Origin: Hyphomicrobium sp.
GTDB lineage: Bacteria; Pseudomonadota; Alphaproteobacteria; Rhizobiales; Hyphomicrobiaceae
Direction: 5' to 3'
DNA: 64,000 bases
Assembly (NCBI GenBank): GCA_030148425.1
Contig: JASBTM010000005.1
Coordinates: forward strand, 124,001 to 188,000
Shown here: positions 1 to 8,650 of the stretch, piece by piece
Position numbering within the stretch: the stretch's first letter is position 1
Layout: the number at the start of each line of letters is the position of its first letter
The notes under the pieces: generated by a model
Databases searched by the model: none
What the model saw: only the letters and a program-made list of their open reading frames with translations
What the model was told of the DNA's origin: nothing
Made by a program: the position numbers and the translations under genes

Positions 1-301
1 CAGCGGCAAGGTCGAAATAAAGACCCGAGAGCGCGGTCTTGCGGCCATCCGCTGTCGCTGCCTCGATCTTCTTCAGGATTGTATCGACGCTTTCGAGCTG
101 CACGGGTGGCGCGAGATCGACCGCCGGAAGAGCGGCAGAAGATTGCGTTTCAGGAACGGCGCGAAATGGTTCGATTGTCCCACCACGCGCCCCAGGCAAC
201 GCGCCTCGTTTGTATCTGTAGCTGCCCCACCAAAGCCGGAGGAGCGTCAGCAAAACCGCGACGGGGATCAGGAAGGCGATCGTTTCGATCAGCGCCGTCA
301 T
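1..301 (-). CDS. Partial N-terminus of an unidentified membrane-anchored protein
   Basis: An open frame of 100 codons runs leftwards from an ATG at 301 and leaves the window without a stop, so only the N-terminus is present. An in-frame TGA lies 7-9 bases upstream of the ATG, which fixes the start within this region; a weak GGGGA precedes it. Residues about 5-22 form one hydrophobic segment (ETIAFLIPVAVLLTLLRLWW) followed by a basic YRYKRG stop-transfer, then a Pro/Ala-rich linker and a helical stretch with ILKKIE. This fits an N-in, single-span protein with its main domain outside the window. No family is recognised. Confidence 0.6.
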   Translation of the reverse strand, partial: MTALIETIAFLIPVAVLLTLLRLWWGSYRYKRGALPGARGGTIEPFRAVPETQSSAALPAVDLAPPVQLESVDTILKKIEAATADGRKTALSGLYFDLAA

Positions 302-370
302 CTGGTCTCATTCCCCATCGTCACCGCTCCCCGAATTTGCAAGCCCGCCAGTCCCCCGGCAGCCAACTTA

Positions 371-1408
371 TCAGCGGAAGGGTATCGCGTACATGAGGCC
401 ACCCTTGCTCCACAACGCATTGAGGCCGCGATCGAGCTTCAATGAGGAATTCTGGCCGAGCGTGCGCTCGAAAATCTCGCCGTAGTTTCCGACTTGCTTG
501 ATGATCTGGTAACCCCAGTCGCGCGGCAGACCGAGCGGCGCGCCTAGATCGGCATCGAGCCCGAGGAAGCGGCGCACCTCGTGGGATGGCGACGACCTCA
601 TGGAGTCGATATTGTCGCTCGTGATGTTCAACTCTTCCGCGGCGACAAGGGCCATCGCGGTCCAGCGCACGATCGCAAACCAACCGTCGTCACCGACCCT
701 GACCGCCGGCCCGTAAGGCTCCTTGCTGATCATCTCCGGGAGCAGCATCTGATCGGCGCCGTTCGCCAAGCGGCTCTTCTCATACCCGAGCAGCGTCATG
801 TCGCCAGTCAGCACCGTGCAACCGCCCGCCGAATACGTCTTGACCAGCTCATCCCAGCGATCCGACTGAATGCGCTGGTAGCGCATCTTGCGGCCACCGA
901 AGTAATCGGCGATGGCGGACTCGTCGCTCGAATCCGCCAAGACGCAGATCGAAGCGCCCGACAGCTCCAGGACGCTCGCAATCGAATGATTGCGCGGAAT
1001 CATGAAGCCCTGACCGTCATAATAGAGTGCGCCTGTGAAGCGGGCGCCGAGATCTGTGTCGCGTGTCAACGTCCAGGTCGCGGCACCGAGCAGAACGTCC
1101 ACCTCGTCTTCCTGCAACGACTTGAAGCGGTCAGCGGCGCTCAAGCTCAGGAATTTGACGGCATCCCGATTGCCGAAAACGGCCGCGGCCAACGCGGAGC
1201 AGAATTCGACGTCCAGGCCTTTCCACGTGCCGCGAGGCGTGACCTCGCTGAAGCCGGCAGCATGATCCGTCACGCCGCACACGATCTTGCCGCGTGCGCG
1301 CACAGCGTCGAGAATATTCATTGGCGCGCTTATCGCTTCGGACGCCGAGCCGATGCCAGCGACGACCAGCGAAAGCGCCGCGATCAGAGCCCGCATTGCA
1401 ATCATCAT
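371..1408 (-). CDS. Periplasmic amino-acid ABC transporter substrate-binding protein, AapJ-like
   Basis: Predicted 345 aa solute-binding protein of the SBP_bac_3 family that would bind L-amino acids in the periplasm and deliver them to an ABC permease. The start is the ATG at 1408, with GGAAG seven bases upstream; a longer upstream reading has no such site. Residues 1-30 look like a signal peptide ending near SEAISA. The body has the AapJ-type succession GKIVCGV, GLDVEFCSALAAAVFG, a TWTLTRDT block and YYDGQGFM, and its length is that of AapJ (about 340 aa). No permease or ATPase gene lies next to it, so it is an orphan binding protein here. The ligand cannot be told from sequence. Confidence 0.85.
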   Translation of the reverse strand: MMIAMRALIAALSLVVAGIGSASEAISAPMNILDAVRARGKIVCGVTDHAAGFSEVTPRGTWKGLDVEFCSALAAAVFGNRDAVKFLSLSAADRFKSLQEDEVDVLLGAATWTLTRDTDLGARFTGALYYDGQGFMIPRNHSIASVLELSGASICVLADSSDESAIADYFGGRKMRYQRIQSDRWDELVKTYSAGGCTVLTGDMTLLGYEKSRLANGADQMLLPEMISKEPYGPAVRVGDDGWFAIVRWTAMALVAAEELNITSDNIDSMRSSPSHEVRRFLGLDADLGAPLGLPRDWGYQIIKQVGNYGEIFERTLGQNSSLKLDRGLNALWSKGGLMYAIPFR

Positions 1409-1601
1409 CTGCGCGCTTCCGACCTGTGCATTACCCAAATCTCTTCTTTCATGACAGGAAGCAGGAGATAACAACGGGCCACCGGCGCAATTGTCCGAAT
1501 AAGCGCTGCCAGACATCTCGCGTCAGCGCGTAATGGTCAAGGCCTTGACCGGGCACCAAACTTGCGTCACGACGGCCAAACCCCGCCCGGAGTAGTTTAG
1601 A

Positions 1602-2786
1602 ATGACTGTAAAAGATGATGGCCCCGAGGGCGGAGAGCGTCCCGAGACCGAAGTCGTGCACTTCGGCCGCAAGCCATTCGAACAGCACGGGTTCGTCAAC
1701 ACACCCGTCTACAGGGGCTCGACCGTTCTTTATCCGACGCTCGACGCTCTTCATGCGCGGACCCAGCCCTATACTTATGGCAGGCGCGGCACCCCGACAA
1801 CTCATGCGCTCGAAGAGGCCATCACGCATCTCGCGGGAGGCGCCGCGACGATTTTGACTTCGTCTGGCCTTGCGGCAATCTCAACGGCGATCCTCGCTTT
1901 CGCGCAAGGCGGCGATCACATCCTGATGGTCGACAACATTTATCAGCCCGGGCGGGCTTTCGCCGAAAAAATGCTGAAGCGTCTCGGCATCGAGACTACC
2001 TTTTACGATCCGCATATCGGTGGCGACATCGACAAGCTCTTCCGGCCAAACACGCGCCTCGTCATGGTCGAAGCGCCCGGCTCGCAGACCTTCGAGATGA
2101 TGGACATTCCCGCGGTAGCTGCAGCGGCGCACGCTAAAAATATCTGGGTTCTCGCCGACAACACCTGGGCGACGCCCCTCTTTTGCAAACCGCTGGCCCT
2201 CGGAGCCGACGTCTCGATCGAGGCCGGCACGAAGTACATTGTCGGTCACGCGGACGCGATGCTCGGCGCCGTGACGTCGAATGCACGCGCTGCGAAGTTT
2301 CTCGACAATGCCAAGGAAGCGCTCGGAACGTGCCCGGGCTCGGAAGAAACTTATCTCGCTCTGCGTGGTCTCAGAACGCTCGCTGTTCGTCTCGAACGCC
2401 ATCAGCGTTCGGGCCTTGCCGTGGCGGAGTGGCTTGCGGCGCGGCCGGAGGTCGACCGCGTCCTGCACCCGGCCCTTCCCTCCGATCCGGGTCACGCGCT
2501 CTGGAAACGCGACTTCACCGGCGCGAGTGGCCTTTTCACGATTGTGCTGAACCCCGTCTCCGAGACGAAGCTTGCGGCGTTCCTCGACGGCCTCAAATTC
2601 TTCGGCATGGGGTATTCATGGGGCGGATACGAAAGCCTCGTCGTGCCGTTCGACCCGACAAGCTATCGCACGGCGACGCGGTGGCATGGGCCAGGCCCGG
2701 CGCTGCGCTTCCACGTCGGACTCGAGGCCGTGGACGACCTGCTTTCCGACCTCGCGACCGGTTTTGAACGGATGAAGGCCGCCTGA
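1602..2786 (+). CDS. metC: Cystathionine beta-lyase (PLP-dependent)
   Basis: Cytosolic 394 aa enzyme of the Cys/Met-metabolism PLP family, cleaving cystathionine to homocysteine, pyruvate and ammonia in methionine synthesis. The PLP-binding lysine is K211 in the SIEAGTKYIVGHAD block; other family marks are YGRRGTPT near residue 60, the LTSSGLAAI phosphate-binding turn and LADNTWATP. The C-terminal SWGGYESL block is typical of MetC rather than cystathionine gamma-synthase. The ATG has GGAG about nine bases upstream. It is monocistronic and convergent with the transpeptidase gene, 15 bases apart. Confidence 0.92.
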   Translation: MTVKDDGPEGGERPETEVVHFGRKPFEQHGFVNTPVYRGSTVLYPTLDALHARTQPYTYGRRGTPTTHALEEAITHLAGGAATILTSSGLAAISTAILAFAQGGDHILMVDNIYQPGRAFAEKMLKRLGIETTFYDPHIGGDIDKLFRPNTRLVMVEAPGSQTFEMMDIPAVAAAAHAKNIWVLADNTWATPLFCKPLALGADVSIEAGTKYIVGHADAMLGAVTSNARAAKFLDNAKEALGTCPGSEETYLALRGLRTLAVRLERHQRSGLAVAEWLAARPEVDRVLHPALPSDPGHALWKRDFTGASGLFTIVLNPVSETKLAAFLDGLKFFGMGYSWGGYESLVVPFDPTSYRTATRWHGPGPALRFHVGLEAVDDLLSDLATGFERMKAA

Positions 2787-2801
2787 GCAGAGCGCGTTTC
2801 G

Positions 2802-4688
2802 TTAGAAGCCCAGGACCTGGCGGATCAGATCACCAACGCCGCCGTTGTTTTTTTTGTACTTGCCGTCATTGGTCACTCCCATCGGTGGGTCGAAAGTGCG
2901 CGTCGGGCTCGAGCTCTTGAAGCGCACCTGCTTGAGCGCCGAGGTATCGACGGCAGCCAGATGATCGCGGCCGACGTCGATCCGATCCCACTTACCCGCT
3001 AGCGCGAGCGTGATGCGCTGCTGATGGCCGTACCAATCCTTGTAGTAGTGCGCTTCTCCACCTTCATCGACCCAGACGGTGAAGTAGCCGACGTGCACGG
3101 GGACGGGATGCTCGAGCGTGAACTCATTATCCATCGGTCCGTTACGCACGAGCGTCTTTACGTCCGGAGCGGCCGCGCCGCGGTCGATGTCGAAGATCTG
3201 CTGCGCGAAATCCTGGGGGTTTCTAACGCGCATGCACCCGTGGCTGTAAAGGCGCACCGGATCGTTGAAGAGCGACCTCGACGGCGTATCATGCAGATAG
3301 ACAGAGTGCTTGTTCGGAAAGAGAAGCTTCACGAGGCCAAGCGCGTTGTCGTCGCCTGCCGGCTGATAGAATGTGTAAGCGCTGAGGTTCGCTTTTGCCC
3401 AATTCACTTTCGTGCTGTCGATGCGCTTCCCGTTGCGCATGACGACATAGCCCTGTCGCTCGATCGAGCGGCCCGAGAGCAGCATCGAAAGCTTGATCGA
3501 ATCCGGAATATTCCATTTGGGCTTCAGGACAATCGTCTTCATGTCCTTGGAAAAAATCGGCGTCTGCTTATCGGCGGTGCCGACGACGACGCGGTCGCTG
3601 AAAAGCGTCTTGTCGTTGTCCGTCAGTGCAATCGAGAACGATGGAACGTTGACAAGGATGTGCTTGTCACCCAGCGAACGCGGCATCCAGCGCCACTCTT
3701 CCATGTTGGCGAGCACGGCCGTGATCTTATCTGCCTTCGATGCCGTGGCGCTGCCTGCGAGCGCAGCGCGTGTCGAGGGGCCGACGAAACCGTCGGCATC
3801 AAGACCATTTGATGCCTGGAATTTTTTGACGGCGGCTTCGAGCGCGTTGTCGAAGAGATCATCCGAACCGGCTTCCGACGCGAGACCGAAACGTTTCTTG
3901 AGAATGACGACGTCGGCGTTGCGAACTCCGTTCGACAGCATCTTGCCGCGCGCCGGAATGACGAACACTTCGGCCTTATCCGTCGTTCTGCCCTGAAGCT
4001 CCGCAAGCAGCGCCTTGAGCTTCAGGAACTGATCTTGCGGCGGCTGGAACGAGCGCAACACCTGATCGGGGTCGGGCTTGTCTGCGATCCGGGCCAAGAC
4101 TTCCGGTGCAGCGGTTATGACCGGTGTTCGATCGATATAGGATGAAAGCTGCTTCTCAGGGTCCGGAATGCGACCGCCTTCCGCCTGATGCGCGTAGAGC
4201 AAAACCGCGCCGGTGATTTCGAGTTCGGCTGCCGCGAGTTGATCGGATGACCACTGCCCCGGAGACTGCAGCTGGCGCGCGGTGGCGAGCTTGAAGTCGG
4301 TGGCATCCAGTCCCCATTCACCCGCGCGGTCGAATTCAGCCAGCACGAGTGCAGCGGCATGGGTCGGCGCTTGCGCATCTACCCAGAGCGGGCGGCATTC
4401 GCGGCTTTGATAGAATGCAGCGACTGCCGCACGGTCGGCTTCCGGAACGCGGATTGCGGCGGTGGTGGAAAGCTTGCCGCAGATCGCGGCCGGAACACCT
4501 GTCAGCGTTGGCGGCGGCGGCGCCTCAACTGCCGGTGTGGGCGCGGGGGTAATGGCCGCTACCGGCATATCCTCTGCTACCGCGAGGGTCGGCAAAAGCG
4601 CCAGAACGAAAGCGCCTGCCACCACTGCATGTACCGTCGCGAACGGCTTAGCGATCGAAGGCTGAAGACGCTGGTAGAATGAAATCAT
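2802..4688 (-). CDS. L,D-transpeptidase, YcbB/LdtD type
   Basis: Exported 628 aa murein L,D-transpeptidase forming 3-3 crosslinks between meso-diaminopimelate residues of peptidoglycan. A signal peptide (to about residue 38, ending LAVAE) is followed by a Pro/Ala linker, a scaffold domain, a PG_binding_1 domain (AAVKKFQASNGLDADGFVGP) and a YkuD catalytic domain with the YSHGCMRV motif; the nucleophile is about C485 in this numbering. Domain order and length match the E. coli YcbB group. The ATG at 4688 was preferred, but a GTG nine bases further upstream is possible because neither has a strong ribosome site. Confidence 0.9.
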   Translation of the reverse strand: MISFYQRLQPSIAKPFATVHAVVAGAFVLALLPTLAVAEDMPVAAITPAPTPAVEAPPPPTLTGVPAAICGKLSTTAAIRVPEADRAAVAAFYQSRECRPLWVDAQAPTHAAALVLAEFDRAGEWGLDATDFKLATARQLQSPGQWSSDQLAAAELEITGAVLLYAHQAEGGRIPDPEKQLSSYIDRTPVITAAPEVLARIADKPDPDQVLRSFQPPQDQFLKLKALLAELQGRTTDKAEVFVIPARGKMLSNGVRNADVVILKKRFGLASEAGSDDLFDNALEAAVKKFQASNGLDADGFVGPSTRAALAGSATASKADKITAVLANMEEWRWMPRSLGDKHILVNVPSFSIALTDNDKTLFSDRVVVGTADKQTPIFSKDMKTIVLKPKWNIPDSIKLSMLLSGRSIERQGYVVMRNGKRIDSTKVNWAKANLSAYTFYQPAGDDNALGLVKLLFPNKHSVYLHDTPSRSLFNDPVRLYSHGCMRVRNPQDFAQQIFDIDRGAAAPDVKTLVRNGPMDNEFTLEHPVPVHVGYFTVWVDEGGEAHYYKDWYGHQQRITLALAGKWDRIDVGRDHLAAVDTSALKQVRFKSSSPTRTFDPPMGVTNDGKYKKNNGGVGDLIRQVLGF

Positions 4689-4860
4689 TGTACGCACCCG
4701 CTACACAACTCTCGATGACTGCAACACCGCGGCAGCAACGTAAGCCAGGAGCCGTCGACCGCCAGCCTAAACTTATGAAATGCATCCAGTGGTTAAATGT
4801 TAGTGATCGTCGTCGGCGCAAATTTTCGCTCATTCTTGCGTCGCCGCAACGACATCGAGC

Positions 4861-4936
4861 TGGCGATCCCGGCAGGGGTCGAACCTGCAACCTTCGGAGT
4901 CGAATTCCGACGCTCTATCCATTGAGCCACGGGACC
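4861..4936 (-). tRNA. tRNA-Arg (anticodon TCG)
   Basis: A 76-base cloverleaf read on the minus strand. The acceptor stem GGTCCCG/CGGGATC has 7 pairs with one G-U, the D stem is GCTC/GAGC, the anticodon stem TCGGA/TCCGA encloses the loop ATTCGAC with anticodon TCG, and the T arm CAGG-TTCGAAC-CCTG is standard. The terminal CCA is encoded. It would read CGA and probably other CGN arginine codons. Confidence 0.95.
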
Positions 4937-5145
4937 GCGATGTGACACTTCGATGAAACCAACAATTGCCGCTTTCGCATTTCAGAATTGGATTCACGGC
5001 GCAACCCGTAAACCGATTCCTATGAATGATGGCATAGAAGCTGCCGCGTAAAAAAGCATTCATAGGTCGGAACTCCGGGCATGGCGTCAGATTATTCCAG
5101 CGAGCGGGGATGTCGGCATTTTTCTCTGGGGGGAACGTCGAGGTC

Positions 5146-5493
5146 ATGACTTTCATCGAACAAACGTGCCATCAGGGTGCGGTTGCGCTCTGGCGCCATC
5201 GCCCGAACTATAAGGATCTGCACGCGCGGATCTTCGTGCGGTTCGTGGAATATTCGGAAGTTTCCGGCTATCGCCCAACGTCGTCGGCTTACGTTCTCGC
5301 CTGCCGCGGACTCGCGGCGGCGGGCGCCAATGCCTACCGCCAAAAGGCCCCTGCCATTTCGAAGTGGACGAGCGCCGTTTCAGCGGAGCCGCAACTTTTG
5401 CAGCGAAAGCTTTCGCAATTGCGGGCGCAAGCTCAAGACGAAATTCGGCTTCATCAGGATATTGTCGCGCGCATGGTAAAGGTCGGCGCTTAA
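5146..5493 (+). CDS. Hypothetical protein
   Basis: A 115 aa frame with GC-rich third positions and normal codon use, so it is probably real, unlike the overlapping minus-strand frame. The start at 5146 has a GGGGGG/GAGG tract just upstream; an in-frame ATG at 5110 would add 12 residues. The protein is soluble, without signal or membrane segment. It has an RIFVRFVEYSEVSGYRP core and a helical C-terminus rich in Gln, Arg and Leu (SQLRAQAQDEIRLHQDIV). No family is recognised. Confidence 0.55.
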   Translation: MTFIEQTCHQGAVALWRHRPNYKDLHARIFVRFVEYSEVSGYRPTSSAYVLACRGLAAAGANAYRQKAPAISKWTSAVSAEPQLLQRKLSQLRAQAQDEIRLHQDIVARMVKVGA

Positions 5494-5604
5494 AGCTCAT
5501 TTCCTGAAAATATCTCTTTCTTTCGCCCTGTCGCGGCCGTGGAACCATCCACTGCAGGGGGTCGTTTCCGGAAAGGAAACGTTCACAAGAAAGAGGAGAT
5601 ACCG

Positions 5605-5940
5605 ATGAATTTCTTGAAATCCGGCGCGGCGGCTCTGGCGATTGCCGCCGTGAGTTCATTCAGCTCAATGGCATTCGCTGCCGACACGAGTTCTGGCGTC
5701 AGCCCACAGTCGCCCGGTTCGAAGCCAACCACCGTGATGCCCGCACCGAACGAGGGTGCAAGCTCGGGCGAAGCTGGCACGTCAGCGTCAACGCCAGCAG
5801 GAATTCCGGCTGATCCGACGACGAATGAAAATGTCCAGCCGGGTCCGTCGACCAACACGCCGAACGATCCGGCTGCGGGCTCGAACCCCGGCGCGCGCAT
5901 TCCGAGCTCTCCGGAAGGCACGGGAACCTCGAGCCCGTGA
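5605..5940 (+). CDS. Exported low-complexity Ser/Thr/Pro/Gly-rich protein
   Basis: A 111 aa secreted or periplasmic protein with an excellent AGGAGA ribosome site 7 bases before the ATG. Residues 1-27 are a signal peptide (MNFLKSGAAALAIAAV ... MAFA|AD); the mature part is nearly all Ser, Thr, Pro, Gly, Asn and Ala, without cysteine or obvious fold, and is likely disordered. A second protein of the same design is encoded at 44327. The gene has its own terminator (5973-6005), so it appears monocistronic. Function unknown. Confidence 0.75.
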   Translation: MNFLKSGAAALAIAAVSSFSSMAFAADTSSGVSPQSPGSKPTTVMPAPNEGASSGEAGTSASTPAGIPADPTTNENVQPGPSTNTPNDPAAGSNPGARIPSSPEGTGTSSP

Positions 5941-5972
5941 GTGCGAAGCGAGCAATTCGCTCCAATATTATC

Positions 5973-6005
5973 GGCCCCGGGCACACGCTGCCCGGAGCCT
6001 TTTTT
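5973..6005 (+). terminator. Rho-independent terminator
   Basis: GGC-CCCGGGCA / TGCCCGG-AGCC stem with a CACGC loop followed directly by CCTTTTTT; lies 32 bases after the stop of the low-complexity exported protein gene. Confidence 0.85.
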
Positions 6006-6021
6006 ATTTCCTCAACGTGTC

Positions 6022-6612
6022 TCAATCTTCGCAATCGCGATAACGCCGCCACCAATACGGGCTGCCGGTCTGAAGTGCGCGGCGATAGATCCATCCGCAG
6101 TCGTCGCCGGTGTAGCCGTAGCTGTCATCGTAGTAGTAGTCGCCGTAATAGGGCCAGCCGCCGCCGACGATGATCGGATATCCCCGGCGGTGATGCCGCC
6201 AGTTGCGTCCGCCGTGTCCGCGATAGCCGTCGTTCGCAAATCTCCGGCCGCCCCGAAACGCGCGGTCGCCGCGCGGGCCGTTTCCTACGCGCGGTCCCCG
6301 AAAGGCCTCGCCGCGGAACGATTGTCCTCTGAAATCGGAGCCACGGAAATTGCGGCCGCCGCCAAAGCCTGGGCCGCCGCGGAAAGAGCGCGATGCGAAA
6401 CCGCCGCCACCCATGCGGCCGCCTCCGCCAATGTGGCCTCCGCCAAAACGACCGCCACCGCCGCTGAAATGACCACCACCACCACCGAAGTGACCACCTC
6501 CGCCGCCACCGAAGTGACCGCCGCCACCTCCTCCTTCGCGCGCGTCGGCCGTCACGCTGCCGAGCGTCAAAAGCAGCGCCGCCCCCAGCGCCGCAAGCAT
6601 TTTCAGGTACAT
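6022..6612 (-). CDS. Exported glycine-rich protein with His/Arg/Tyr-rich tail
   Basis: A 196 aa exported protein. Residues 1-24 are a signal peptide (LGAALLLTLGSVTADA). Residues 26-70 are runs of glycine punctuated by HF (GGGGHFGGGGG pattern), then Gly/Arg/Phe-rich sequence, and the last 50 residues are aromatic (YYGDYYYDDSYGYTGDDCG) ending in a WRRYRDCED tail with two cysteines. Such proteins are common in Hyphomicrobiales and probably form an envelope or surface layer component; this is inference. The repeats in the DNA are simply codon repeats of the glycine tract. Confidence 0.75.
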   Translation of the reverse strand: MYLKMLAALGAALLLTLGSVTADAREGGGGGGHFGGGGGGHFGGGGGHFSGGGGRFGGGHIGGGGRMGGGGFASRSFRGGPGFGGGRNFRGSDFRGQSFRGEAFRGPRVGNGPRGDRAFRGGRRFANDGYRGHGGRNWRHHRRGYPIIVGGGWPYYGDYYYDDSYGYTGDDCGWIYRRALQTGSPYWWRRYRDCED

Positions 6613-6964
6613 TGAGAACTCCTTGGTCTCTCTTGAAGTGGGATGCCCTCACGACATCCTTGGAAGTGGTAACTAGGTGGCAAATGCCGCGGTTCCTAGA
6701 CGGAACCCGCGCGGCGAAGTTGCTGGCCGCCTCGTCCCGATACAAATCGCCGGCAGTTTCCTCGCGGGAGGAACAAAGTCTTATCTCCGGCCATTTGCTA
6801 GATAGACGAATGCACCAGCATACGTCAGGCGCCTGTCAAACGGTGCCCGAGGCCGTTCGTGAGTTTCCAATGCTCCGAGCGGCTTTGCTTTGACCTGTAT
6901 CTAGCTCGAGGGTAGCCTCGAGCGTTACAAGGTCTTCGATAGTTCTACGCGCGGACCCTATCGC
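6613..6964. other. Divergent intergenic region between the glycine-rich protein gene and ligD
   Basis: About 350 bases without a convincing gene; short frames here lack ribosome sites. It must contain the two divergent promoters. Two small inverted repeats are visible: GGTTCC-TAGAC-GGAACC near 6690-6712 and the one listed at 6904-6923. Confidence 0.5.
6904..6923. promoter_or_regulatory. Perfect 8-bp inverted repeat upstream of ligD
   Basis: GCTCGAGG-GTAG-CCTCGAGC, centred about 50 bases before the ligD start. It may be an operator or a 5'-leader hairpin; no known regulator site is matched. Confidence 0.3.
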
Positions 6965-8650
6965 ATGCCGAAGAAAAAGCTATCCGAGTATCGCGCCAAG
7001 CGCGACTTCACGAAGACGGCGGAGCCGAGCGGATCGGCGACCGTCCGCGCTGCGCAGAATTTGCGCTTCGTTATTCAGAAGCACGCGGCGACCCGCCTTC
7101 ATTATGATTTTCGCCTGGAGCTCGACGGCGTTTTCAAATCGTGGGCGGTTACGCGCGGGCCGTCGATCGATCCGAAGGACAAACGCCTCGCGGTCGAGGT
7201 CGAGGATCATCCGCTCGATTACGGCGACTTCGAAGGCACCATTCCGAAAGGGCAATACGGCGGAGGCACCGTCATGCTCTGGGATCGCGGCTTCTGGGCG
7301 CCGCTCGGAGATGAAAGTCCCGAGGCGCAATTGCGCAAGGGCGAGCTGAAATTCGTACTCGTGGGGGAGAAGCTCAAGGGCAGCTGGGTGCTCGTCAAGA
7401 TCAAGAACGATCGCTTCGGCGACGGAAAGCGTAACAACTGGCTGCTGATCAAGCATAAAGACGAAGGCGCACATCCCGGCGACGACGACAAGCTTCTGTC
7501 GTTGGACCGATCCATCGCATCCAACCGCACCATGGCGCAGATCGCAGCGGGTGAGGGCAACGGACCGGAGCCATTCATCCTCAAAGGGCGGAGAGCGAAG
7601 CGTCCCGACGCTGTCTGGCATTCGGATGGCAAGAAGGCCGATGACGACGACCCCGAGCCTGCTGCACGAAAGAGGCCGCTGAAACGTATGCCGGTCCGCA
7701 AAGTGGCGAAGACACGCGCGAAAAGCGCTGCGGATGACGCCGAGACTTCCGGCGCGCGAGTGCTCGGGATTGCCATCTCGCATCCCGACAAAGTGCTTTG
7801 GCCCGCCTCTTCCGATACCGCCGTTACGAAGATTGATCTCGCGCATTATCTCGAAGCGGTCGGCGACTGGATGCTTCCCCACATCAAGGGACGACCCTGC
7901 TCCGTCATCCGCGCGCCAGACGGAATAAACGGACAAACCTTTTTTCAGCGTCATGCAATGCGCGGCATGTCCAAGGAGATCGATCTCGTGCGGATATCGG
8001 GCGACCGAGAGCCCTATATCGAGGTCAATTCGCTCGAAGGATTGATCGCGCTCGGGCAGATCGCGGCGCTCGAATTTCACCCCTGGAACTGCGCGCCGCT
8101 TCTGCCGGACGTGCCGGGCCGCCTCGTCTTCGATCTCGATCCCGCGCCTGACGTCGCGTTCGCGCGCGTCGTCGATGCGGCGAACGAGCTGCGTCAGCGC
8201 CTCGAAGCGGTCGGCCTCGTTGCCTTTTGCAAAACCACCGGTGGCAAAGGCATCCACGTGGTCACGCCGCTTAAAACGCGCGGCGGAGCAGCCGTCGGCT
8301 GGGACGAAGCCAAGATGTTTGCGGGCGCCTTATGTCAACAGATGGCGAAGGATAGCCCCGAGCACTATCTCATCAAGATGACCAAGAAGCTGCGGGAAGG
8401 CCGGATTTTTCTCGATTACCTCCGCAACGATCGCATGGCGACGGCGGTCGCGCCGTTGTCGCCGCGCGCCCGGCCGGGCGCAACCGTGTCGATGCCTTTG
8501 ACGTGGGGCCAGGTGAAGCGAGATCTCGATCCCAAGCGCTTTACCGTGCAGAGCGTGCCTGCGCTTCTCAAGAAGTCCGCGGCGTGGAAAGACTACTGCG
8601 ACAGCGAGCGCCCCTTGAAGAGCGCCATCAAAAAGCTTCTTGGATCCTGA
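6965..8650 (+). CDS. ligD: LigD phosphoesterase-polymerase (PE-POL) subunit
   Basis: A 561 aa end-processing enzyme of bacterial non-homologous end joining. Residues about 30-165 form the 3'-phosphoesterase domain ([19 protein letters not shown], then [17 protein letters not shown]), followed by a Lys/Arg-rich linker (about 215-255) and a primase-like polymerase domain from about 260 with FDLDPAP metal-binding and [12 protein letters not shown] blocks. The ATP-dependent ligase domain that usually belongs to LigD is absent and is encoded by the next gene, which starts in the TGATG overlap at this stop. Cytosolic; works with Ku, encoded convergently nearby. The ribosome site is weak. Confidence 0.92.
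   Translation: MPKKKLSEYRAKRDFTKTAEPSGSATVRAAQNLRFVIQKHAATRLHYDFRLELDGVFKSWAVTRGPSIDPKDKRLAVEVEDHPLDYGDFEGTIPKGQYGGGTVMLWDRGFWAPLGDESPEAQLRKGELKFVLVGEKLKGSWVLVKIKNDRFGDGKRNNWLLIKHKDEGAHPGDDDKLLSLDRSIASNRTMAQIAAGEGNGPEPFILKGRRAKRPDAVWHSDGKKADDDDPEPAARKRPLKRMPVRKVAKTRAKSAADDAETSGARVLGIAISHPDKVLWPASSDTAVTKIDLAHYLEAVGDWMLPHIKGRPCSVIRAPDGINGQTFFQRHAMRGMSKEIDLVRISGDREPYIEVNSLEGLIALGQIAALEFHPWNCAPLLPDVPGRLVFDLDPAPDVAFARVVDAANELRQRLEAVGLVAFCKTTGGKGIHVVTPLKTRGGAAVGWDEAKMFAGALCQQMAKDSPEHYLIKMTKKLREGRIFLDYLRNDRMATAVAPLSPRARPGATVSMPLTWGQVKRDLDPKRFTVQSVPALLKKSAAWKDYCDSERPLKSAIKKLLGS

Noticed and set aside
581-1471. Plus-strand frame of 296 codons opposite the AapJ-like gene
   Set aside because: The minus-strand frame has a signal peptide and SBP motifs; this one is Arg/His-rich without structure.
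5153-5659. Minus-strand frame of 168 codons opposite the 5146 gene
   Set aside because: It overlaps two plus-strand genes with better codon use and the second with a perfect ribosome site.
6400-6540. Tandem-like CCGCCACC/CACCGAAGTG repeats
   Set aside because: Considered as a minisatellite or CRISPR-like array; they are simply glycine-histidine codon runs of the Gly-rich protein and have no spacers.
6612-6893. Plus-strand frame of 93 codons in the ligD upstream region
   Set aside because: No ribosome site and no similarity; overlaps the start region of the divergent glycine-rich gene.
6980-8257. Minus-strand frame of 425 codons opposite ligD
   Set aside because: Antisense shadow of the PE-POL gene, no ribosome site and no recognisable domain.
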